Shown in pieces: positions 19,681-25,910 of a stretch of DNA of 25,910 bases. The stretch comes from a virus, in IMG/VR virus record IMGVR_UViG_3300020392_000811, positions 1 through 25,910 of that record; one strand, written 5' to 3'. The notes below the pieces were generated by a model. It was not told where the DNA came from. It did not search any database and saw only the letters and a list, made by a program, of their open reading frames with translations. The translations under genes and the position numbers were made by a program. Position 1 is the first letter of the stretch, and each line of letters begins with the position of its first letter.

Positions 19681-22142
19681 TACCTTGCGTATTTTAACAC
19701 TCCTAGTATCTGATTCACTGGAGCAAACGATCCTGTTAGCTTGTATGTGTTACCTCCATATGTAAACACTATGCCTTCAATTGGAACTATAGTATCAAAG
19801 CCACCCATTCGTTCTATTTTTTTTAATTGAGTTTCTAATTTTTGAAGTGTATCAGGATTATCTGATGTTTGCAAATCTTTAATTAACAACATTAAATCTT
19901 TTTTGATTTGTTTAACTGCTTTGTCTGGACTAGCTGCTAAAAAGTTTTTTATGTTTTTTAACACCACCGCGCCAAGTTTTAAAAATATAGATTCAAATGG
20001 TTCTATATTTTGTTTTTGATATGCTCGAAAATCTTTTTTATCAAATGCTGAAGTCCACTCTGCAAATGATTCATTTTCAATCATTTTTACAACGTTGTTT
20101 ATTCTAGTAGACTTATCATTAAATGCCCAACGATTAGTTAGTATTTCTAAAACATTTTCTGGTATAGCATAATCTAATTGATATGCTTTTTCTCGAACAA
20201 CATCTTTCCACCATGCTCTGTGATATTCAGATACTCGGTCTGTTTCTTTGAGTCCAAATTGATCTTTTAAACTGTCTATTTCAGCAAAGAATGCTGATTG
20301 TTGATCTTCAAAATCTTCTATACGACCCAATTTTAATTTGTTAGGCGGAATAAATGAAAATGTATTTTGCATATGTGCATTAGCATCTTGTATTACTTGT
20401 TGAAGCATGGTGCCACCGGTTAAGTCAGTTTCAATTACTCTTCCTTTTTCATCATATTCAACTAAGTTATGAAATTGAAGCACTGCTTGTTCATATGCAA
20501 TAACATTGGTAGTAGCAGGATATATAATTTCCATGTTTGCAAACACTTTACCGTTTTTAAATATACGCATAAGCGTTTCCGGAGACAATTTGCTTAATGC
20601 TGCGGTCAAATCTTCTGCTGTTGCTCGAAAAGCGTCGACTACTAGTTTGTATCCTTCTGCTCCTTTTACTCCGTTTGCTTCTACTGATTTTTGATATTTT
20701 GCTTCAAACTCTGCAACAATTTCGTCTGGTGTAAGTGGATTGATTCTGGTTTTAATACCACGAGCAAAACCAGGCCTACCGTTTTTCCAAGTTACTTGAA
20801 TGTTTTGTCCGTCTGTCTTTTCAGTAACAGCTTCTTCCATGTCAAGACGTCCTTCTAATGCTCTTGACACTATTTCTTTCATGTCATTGAAAGTTAACCC
20901 ATGAGAATCATAAGGATGATTCATGTGACCTGCGGCACCACCTTCTGTCAATACGTTTTCTATTGTGTATATTCTATCAGACGGATTATTTGATCTCCAA
21001 GGACGTCGTTGCGCTTTAACTGTTCTCGGTATCAATTTAATTTGTCCTTTACTTTGATCAAAACGTAATTGAAACGGCATATGAATAGGAACGTCAAATT
21101 GATAGTCTGATGTTACTGCCGATGGATTTCGTTGTTGAAATTGTTGAACTATTTCTTCGCCATATTCAGACGATAAATCTGAAAATAAATTTTCTAAATC
21201 GTCTAATGTAATTGTTCCTTCATTTCTAGGATCATTTAAGCGATCTATAAAATGTGTAGTATATCCTTGAAAGTCTACGTCTATTCCGTAACGTTTAAAA
21301 AATCTGTCTATGGTTGGTTCTATTGATCTTAATTCATCGCGTGTAATATAATTTTCATATAATGGTGCACCGAACACAGTTTTACCAAAATTAGCAAAAT
21401 CATATACAAATTCTTCTCCACGACTTCGATCTAAATGTTTTCTTAATTTTTTTATTTTTTTGTCGTGAGACTTGGCCATTTTAGTAGTTTGATAGCCTTC
21501 TGCTACTTCGTCTACATCTTCTGCTAATTGATTGCTCCACCATGATTTGCTGAACATTGATTCTTGTACACCGGTAAGCATTTGCCATATGTTTTTTATA
21601 ACAGCTGGTTTTGCTCCTGGGTATGATGCTGCAAATGTTTCATAGTCGTTGTTAGCAATTGCTTGTCGCACAGTGCTAGCAGAAATAGGTTCACCAGTGC
21701 TATATGCTAATGGATCTACATCGATTTCTAACGGATTTACTTCTACGCCGGCAGGTATTTTTCTGCCTTTCTTGTCTCCGACTGTTTTGTATTTTTCTAC
21801 GTTTCCGGCAAAGCTCAATGTTCTGGCATAATCATCTCCTTTTTTAGAAGCTGCCATGGCATATGTTCCTTGATCATCTTCTGGTAGTGCAAATAAAAAT
21901 TCATACGCAGCCATTATGGGACTGTTAAAATCTGTAGCACGAAGTTCAATTTTAGAATTATTGTTGATTAATCTGAATATTTCATCACTATCAGCACGAC
22001 TTACGCCGTCTCGTTCTTTTGGTCCTATGAGCATGATTACTCGTTCTACGTTAGAAGAATTTGCATAGCGTTGAGCTAATGCTAAATGGGCACCGGTGAT
22101 TGGTTTGAACCCGCCTGGAAAAAGTACTGTAGTTTTATTCAT
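19680..22142 (-). CDS. Fusion of NMNAT-like nucleotidyltransferase and polynucleotide-ligase-like adenylation domain (820 aa)
   Basis: Residues 1-190 have features of the NMNAT/cytidylyltransferase superfamily: TVLFPGGFKPITGAHLALAQRY (5-26), with T-G-A-H where H-x-G-H is usual, and ISASTVRQAI (153-162), matching the family's IS-x-x-x-x-R motif. Residues about 245-395 form a middle region I cannot name (THFIDRLNDPRNEGTITLDDLENLF). From about 399 the protein looks like an ATP-dependent DNA/RNA ligase or mRNA-capping type adenylation domain: EGGAAGHMNHPYD, motif I EKTDG (441-445, Lys442 the predicted AMP-bound residue), ARGIKTRI, motif III-like FANMEII (534-540), motif IV PIEGIVFTY (787-795) and motif V YKLTGSFAPVNQ (800-811). 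About 250 residues separate motifs III and IV, implying a large helical insertion. It lies among structural genes. Activities are predicted only. The ATG is five bases after an ATATTTAT element, with no Shine-Dalgarno site. Confidence 0.75.
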   Translation of the reverse strand: MNKTTVLFPGGFKPITGAHLALAQRYANSSNVERVIMLIGPKERDGVSRADSDEIFRLINNNSKIELRATDFNSPIMAAYEFLFALPEDDQGTYAMAASKKGDDYARTLSFAGNVEKYKTVGDKKGRKIPAGVEVNPLEIDVDPLAYSTGEPISASTVRQAIANNDYETFAASYPGAKPAVIKNIWQMLTGVQESMFSKSWWSNQLAEDVDEVAEGYQTTKMAKSHDKKIKKLRKHLDRSRGEEFVYDFANFGKTVFGAPLYENYITRDELRSIEPTIDRFFKRYGIDVDFQGYTTHFIDRLNDPRNEGTITLDDLENLFSDLSSEYGEEIVQQFQQRNPSAVTSDYQFDVPIHMPFQLRFDQSKGQIKLIPRTVKAQRRPWRSNNPSDRIYTIENVLTEGGAAGHMNHPYDSHGLTFNDMKEIVSRALEGRLDMEEAVTEKTDGQNIQVTWKNGRPGFARGIKTRINPLTPDEIVAEFEAKYQKSVEANGVKGAEGYKLVVDAFRATAEDLTAALSKLSPETLMRIFKNGKVFANMEIIYPATTNVIAYEQAVLQFHNLVEYDEKGRVIETDLTGGTMLQQVIQDANAHMQNTFSFIPPNKLKLGRIEDFEDQQSAFFAEIDSLKDQFGLKETDRVSEYHRAWWKDVVREKAYQLDYAIPENVLEILTNRWAFNDKSTRINNVVKMIENESFAEWTSAFDKKDFRAYQKQNIEPFESIFLKLGAVVLKNIKNFLAASPDKAVKQIKKDLMLLIKDLQTSDNPDTLQKLETQLKKIERMGGFDTIVPIEGIVFTYGGNTYKLTGSFAPVNQILGVLKYAR

Positions 22143-22147
22143 TTTAT

Positions 22148-22155
22148 ATAAATAT
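22148..22155 (-). promoter_or_regulatory. ATATTTAT boundary element adjoining the ATG
   Basis: Minus-strand context ATGATATTTATATAAAATG, where the last ATG is the start codon. Only five bases separate core and start, so if this is a promoter the mRNA would be nearly leaderless. Confidence 0.5.
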
Positions 22156-22158
22156 CAT

Positions 22159-25100
22159 TTATTTGTTTTCTAGTTGTTTTAAACGTGATTCTAAATCTTG
22201 TATCTTTCCAACTAGTGCAGCAATTATAGCTCTATCATCAATATCTATAGGTACTTGTTTATCGCTTAACATTTCTTGATTTTTTTGAAATCCGTTGTCA
22301 TCATACGCCCAATCTGGACCATATGTTGCAAATTTAGGCGATACATCTGCAGTTTCTTCTGCAATAAAACTTAAAAATTGTTTGCCATTATCTTTTGGAT
22401 TTTTCATTTCAAAATATCTAGGCTGTAATGCTAAAATGCTATCATAAACTTTTGAAGGCGGTGACGTAATGTTTTTCTTTGTTTTTTGAGTCGATGTTGC
22501 ATATGTTACTTCTTTTGTACTACTATCATATTTTAAAAAATGACTACCAACTGCATTATCAATGCCTGGTAAATATATTTCTCTATCTTCTGTTAATACA
22601 AATCCAACTCCGCTATCAAAAGGAGGAAAACTAGCGTCTAAGTTAAAACTACGAGCAATTTGTAATGAGTTTGTGTCTGTTTCAACACCAATTGTATATG
22701 GAACAGTTTCTGTTCCTTGTAATGAAATTTTTGGGTCTAGACTACTAGATAGACGTATAATTCCTCCATCACTATCACCATCACCTACACGTAAATTTCT
22801 ACGAACAAGAAATCCGTTGGTTGACAGTCCACTAATGTTTTCCGATCCGCCAATTGGGTACATTGTCTGAACAGCGTTGGGGATCGCGCCTCTTATTGCT
22901 AATATTAAAATTGAACCATTAGTAACGTCTATTTGGTCATATTCATTTGGGGCACCTGTCCCTTTTGCTAAAAATCCATTAAGAATTTTTGTGTTACTTC
23001 CATTATTTTCAATACGTATATCTGTTGATTCTGCCCCCGATCCATAATCTGGTAACGCAACTTTAAAAATAGGTCGTACTAATGAACAAGCAATATTTAC
23101 CGAGAGTCCAATTTCTCCCCCTTGTGAGCCATCGAGTATTAAATTATATGCTGGAGTATTAGATGAATCATCTGCAGTAACGTTATCAAAATATGAACTT
23201 GAGTTATGTTTTGTTATTTCGATAGTATTATTGAGTATTGCATTAGCTAATGCAGTACCTGAAAATAATGCATTACTCGCAGTAACATTTCCTTCAGGCG
23301 ATAACACAAAATTACTAGATGATATTTCTATGTTACCATTACTACCACTTATAAATACAGTATTAGGATCTCCTAGAAAGAAATTTTGTGTTGCGATGTA
23401 TAGTTCATTGTCTGTAGTAGAATATCTAAAATAAGTATCATTATTTAAGTATAATTCTAATCCAACTCCACTGTAATCGGCATTACCTTTTGTTTTTTGT
23501 CCTTTTAATGCACTTCCGCTAAAAAGCAAAAATCCAGGAAACCCAGATTCAAATCCTTGATATCCTAATGATCTTATAAATCCAGTTCCGCCGTCTCCCG
23601 TTATAGCTACTCCACTTTCTATACTATCTGCTACATACAAAGATCCAGTAAGCATTGAAAAATCACCATCTACATAACGATTACCACCTTCCCAATCTAG
23701 ATTATCGACAAATGTTACTTGTTTACTTGCAACACCATCTATGTTATAATATTCTAATTTAAATGATATTTGATTGTCTATTTTATGTGTAGTTTCAATA
23801 AATGTTTTTAATCTGGTATAGTTAGGGGTATATCCAATATCATTGTCTGTAGTTGTTCTTACGTCAGCAATTTGCCAGACTCCGCTTTCTACTACAAATA
23901 TAATAGTTCCGTGTCCGTTATTATCAGATTCAAATTCAATTACTTGATCGTCAAATCTTTGCGACTCGCCAGTAGCTCGAAGTTCTCCTACTCGTTTACC
24001 TAATGTTACCGGTAAGTCTTGATTTAACACATCAGTTGCATCAAAATTAAAAGCACTACCAGACAAGTATACGCCTAGTACAGGATCATTGTTTCCACTA
24101 ACACTGCTACGAGTACCTAATGCATCAATAGTAACTTTGTATGAACTAGTTGCAATAAATACACCTTTATATGCATCTTTAGTTTGAAAAGTTAAAACGT
24201 GATTTTTTGCAGTTATATCTGTCGAGCTACCAATTAAAACTGCTTGATCTAATGATGAAGAAATAGATGCAGTTGTAGGTGCAGTGGCTTCGGTTGGTCC
24301 TAAATACGTATGTGCTTCCCAATATGTATCAATTATGTCTTGAGATGTAAAAATACCAACGCTAACGTCAGGTAACAATGAAGATGTACTAGGAACAAAT
24401 ATTTCTGTTTCTTCTAATTCAACATCATTAACCAGTTCAAATGCCCCAACGGTACCGTTATTGTTAGTGTATACTTTTACACGATTAACATCACCAGTTG
24501 CTGGTTCTAATCCGTTAACTTGTATATAAGCATATGATTGTGAATTTTCAGTTGCTATATATGTTGGAGTAGCTTCATATGTCAATGAATAAGTAGAAGG
24601 CTCGAAAGCGTTAAATGTATGTGGAAATATACTTTGGCTACTAAACACCGTATACTCTTTGTCTAATAATGCCGTAGTTGGAGTTAATATCTTTTTTATC
24701 GTAGACACGTAAGGCGTGGTAACAACCGTATACTCCGGTATAGGAGAAGGATTAACAGGTGCGGCTACTGTTATAGTTCCTGTTTTCATGTCAGAGATAA
24801 ATTCGCCTCCAGTTAATTCAACAACTGGTTGTCCATTCTGTGTAATTAATTTTACTTTACCAGTATTATATGTTGGAAACTGTACAGTTGCATATTGTCT
24901 ATCTAATTGAACTCCTACTTGTTCTGAAATAGTTACTTCGGGTAATTTATCAAATATAATTTCTGAATTATTAGAAACATTAGGATTAACTGGTACGGAT
25001 CTTGACCAGCGCACGTTTACTTTGCCTTGATATTCTAATGGAGGCGTTGCGCCTTCTACTACTGATGCTTCTGCTACTAATGTTACTGTGCAATCTCCTG

Positions 25101-25392
25101 GCGATGTATCATCGTAAATATAAATAGCAATAACACGACTTTTATCTTCTTCAATAAAATTTATTACTTCTGAATATATTGGATTTCCATTGTAATCTAA
25201 AACTTCTATTCCGAGTGCGCCTCCAACTTTTAAATTTGTAGGATGTCCACGCAGTTTAAATAAATTTTTACCTGCAGTTAATTTTGTAGGAAATTCTGAT
25301 ATTTGAAAATAATCCGGAGATGTTAATGAAGGATCTTCATATAAAACCGGGATAAATTCTAAACCTTTATATACAGCTTCTTTACGTTGCAT
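22159..25392 (-). CDS. Tail fibre/structural protein with C-terminal peptidase S74 chaperone (1077 aa)
   Basis: A large beta-rich virion protein. The N-terminus (EFPTKLTAGKNLFKLRGHPTNLKVGGALGIEVLDYNGNPIYSEVINFIEEDKSRVIAIYIYDDTSPGDCTVTLVAEA, about 33-110) looks like a conserved attachment domain seen in uncultured T4-like phages. A long beta region follows, with Ser/Gly-rich fibre repeats (GSLYVADSIESG, LSSSLDPKISLQGT). The last 111 residues form a peptidase S74 (endosialidase-type) intramolecular chaperone: the predicted Ser-Lys dyad is Ser967 and Lys972 in TSTQKTKKNI, with downstream LQPRYFEMKN, FLSFIAEE and a terminal coiled coil IQDLESRLKQLENK. Autocleavage would release this part after trimerisation. 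The frame could start at a TTG two codons earlier; I prefer the ATG at 25390-25392. There is no Shine-Dalgarno site, and the ATATTTAT element is 19 bases upstream. Confidence 0.85.
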   Translation of the reverse strand: MQRKEAVYKGLEFIPVLYEDPSLTSPDYFQISEFPTKLTAGKNLFKLRGHPTNLKVGGALGIEVLDYNGNPIYSEVINFIEEDKSRVIAIYIYDDTSPGDCTVTLVAEASVVEGATPPLEYQGKVNVRWSRSVPVNPNVSNNSEIIFDKLPEVTISEQVGVQLDRQYATVQFPTYNTGKVKLITQNGQPVVELTGGEFISDMKTGTITVAAPVNPSPIPEYTVVTTPYVSTIKKILTPTTALLDKEYTVFSSQSIFPHTFNAFEPSTYSLTYEATPTYIATENSQSYAYIQVNGLEPATGDVNRVKVYTNNNGTVGAFELVNDVELEETEIFVPSTSSLLPDVSVGIFTSQDIIDTYWEAHTYLGPTEATAPTTASISSSLDQAVLIGSSTDITAKNHVLTFQTKDAYKGVFIATSSYKVTIDALGTRSSVSGNNDPVLGVYLSGSAFNFDATDVLNQDLPVTLGKRVGELRATGESQRFDDQVIEFESDNNGHGTIIFVVESGVWQIADVRTTTDNDIGYTPNYTRLKTFIETTHKIDNQISFKLEYYNIDGVASKQVTFVDNLDWEGGNRYVDGDFSMLTGSLYVADSIESGVAITGDGGTGFIRSLGYQGFESGFPGFLLFSGSALKGQKTKGNADYSGVGLELYLNNDTYFRYSTTDNELYIATQNFFLGDPNTVFISGSNGNIEISSSNFVLSPEGNVTASNALFSGTALANAILNNTIEITKHNSSSYFDNVTADDSSNTPAYNLILDGSQGGEIGLSVNIACSLVRPIFKVALPDYGSGAESTDIRIENNGSNTKILNGFLAKGTGAPNEYDQIDVTNGSILILAIRGAIPNAVQTMYPIGGSENISGLSTNGFLVRRNLRVGDGDSDGGIIRLSSSLDPKISLQGTETVPYTIGVETDTNSLQIARSFNLDASFPPFDSGVGFVLTEDREIYLPGIDNAVGSHFLKYDSSTKEVTYATSTQKTKKNITSPPSKVYDSILALQPRYFEMKNPKDNGKQFLSFIAEETADVSPKFATYGPDWAYDDNGFQKNQEMLSDKQVPIDIDDRAIIAALVGKIQDLESRLKQLENK

Positions 25393-25411
25393 TGACAAGT
25401 ATACTTTTTAT

Positions 25412-25419
25412 ATAAATAT
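25412..25419 (-). promoter_or_regulatory. ATATTTAT boundary element
   Basis: Minus-strand context TTTGATATTTATATAAAAAG, 19 bases before the S74 fibre ATG. The TGA stop of gp46 (25419-25421) shares one base with the core. Confidence 0.5.
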
Positions 25420-25910
25420 CAAACATGAAGAATCTGGCTGAATCCGTTTGTTTTGTTTACTTCTATTAAATTGTCTACCATATCACGCATTGTGTCTACG
25501 TGAGATATAATAATTGAAAAGTCAAATTTAGTTCGGAAATAATCAAATAGATTGCTAACTGCTGAAATATGTTCTGCATCTAAACTTCCCCAACCTTCAT
25601 CGATTGCAATAAAATTTGGTCGTGGTAAAGCAGAAACGTTGATGAGTGCTATGCGTATTGCTAAACTAGATATAAATCTTTCCATACCACTTGTTAATTC
25701 TAATGGCCAATAATTTTCTTGATCGTATATAATATATCCATTAATATTTTTACCATCAGTATTCATAACCATGTTGAAATCTACTACTTGATTTAAAACG
25801 TTGTTTATTTCAGTTTCAATTTTAGGAATAGCTTTTGATACCAATTCATATGGTATTCCGTCTCTTTTAACTGACTTTAAATAATATTCATATGCTTTAT
25901 ATTCTGTTTC
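25419..25910 (-). CDS. 46: Recombination endonuclease ATPase subunit gp46 (SbcC/Rad50-like), C-terminus only
   Basis: The frame is open to the right window edge, so only the last 163 residues are visible; the true start lies outside. The visible part begins in the returning coiled-coil arm (YEYYLKSVKRDGIPYELVSKAIPKIETEINNVLNQV), typical of SbcC/Rad50/gp46. It then shows the ABC signature variant LTSGMERFISSLAIRIAL, Walker B with D-loop NFIAIDEGWGSLD, and the switch His in IIISHVD. In T4, gp46 with the nuclease gp47 processes DNA ends for recombination-dependent replication. gp46 is normally an early or middle gene, so this boundary probably marks the transition from replication/recombination genes to the late module. 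The next gene starts 26 bases after its TGA. Confidence 0.92.
   Translation of the reverse strand, partial: ETEYKAYEYYLKSVKRDGIPYELVSKAIPKIETEINNVLNQVVDFNMVMNTDGKNINGYIIYDQENYWPLELTSGMERFISSLAIRIALINVSALPRPNFIAIDEGWGSLDAEHISAVSNLFDYFRTKFDFSIIISHVDTMRDMVDNLIEVNKTNGFSQILHV

Overview
The window is a contiguous piece of the virion-assembly (late) region of a T4-like myovirus (Caudoviricetes, T4 superfamily). Recognisable hallmarks are the large terminase gp17, portal gp20, prohead protease gp21, core scaffold gp22, major capsid gp23, a neck/tail-terminator group matching gp13-gp14-gp15, the C-terminus of the recombination ATPase gp46, and a PhoH ATPase. Every supported gene lies on the minus strand, genes abut or overlap by 1-23 bases, and the DNA is AT-rich. 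I see no tRNA, integrase, transposon or CRISPR array. Two features point to a Bacteroidota (flavobacteria-like) host: a phage-encoded ribosomal protein bS21 whose C-terminal half follows the Bacteroidota pattern, and a signal peptide ending in FGQ. The host assignment is an inference.

Layout in transcription order (right to left): 25910-25419 gp46 C-terminus; 25392-22159 long tail fibre/structural protein ending in a peptidase S74 chaperone; 22142-19680 unusual nucleotidyltransferase plus ligase-like fusion; 19651-17934 two unassigned proteins (one with four cysteines); 17956-17229 two small membrane/coiled-coil proteins; 17229-15649 gp17; 15598-13763 gp20; 13726-10730 prohead assembly genes around gp21 (four unassigned, probably core components); 10719-10480 bS21; terminator; 10301-9111 gp22; 9097-7412 gp23; terminator; 7301-6348 a small unassigned gene and PhoH; 6326-3348 gp13-, gp14- and gp15-like genes; 3348-634 a fibre with duplicated beta-roll modules; 615-325 a small unassigned gene; 322-1 the N-terminus of a beta-helix protein that runs off the window.

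The genes describe one process. gp20 nucleates the prohead, gp22 and small core proteins scaffold gp23, gp21 matures the shell, gp17 pumps DNA, gp13/14/15-like proteins close the neck and cap the tail, and the fibres bind the host. Strong hairpin terminators after bS21 and after gp23 isolate the gp22-gp23 pair, as expected for genes needing the highest expression.

A directional AT-rich element with core ATATTTAT (minus strand) occurs at ten gene boundaries, usually 5-26 bases before a start codon, and in four cases it contains part of the preceding stop codon. It is the best candidate for a phage-specific late promoter or translation-start element. It tends to mark starts that lack a Shine-Dalgarno sequence, while genes inside overlapping runs mostly have AGGAG-type sites. 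The most interesting items are this motif, the bS21 gene and the nucleotidyltransferase-ligase fusion. No complete unknown defence or mobile system is evident.
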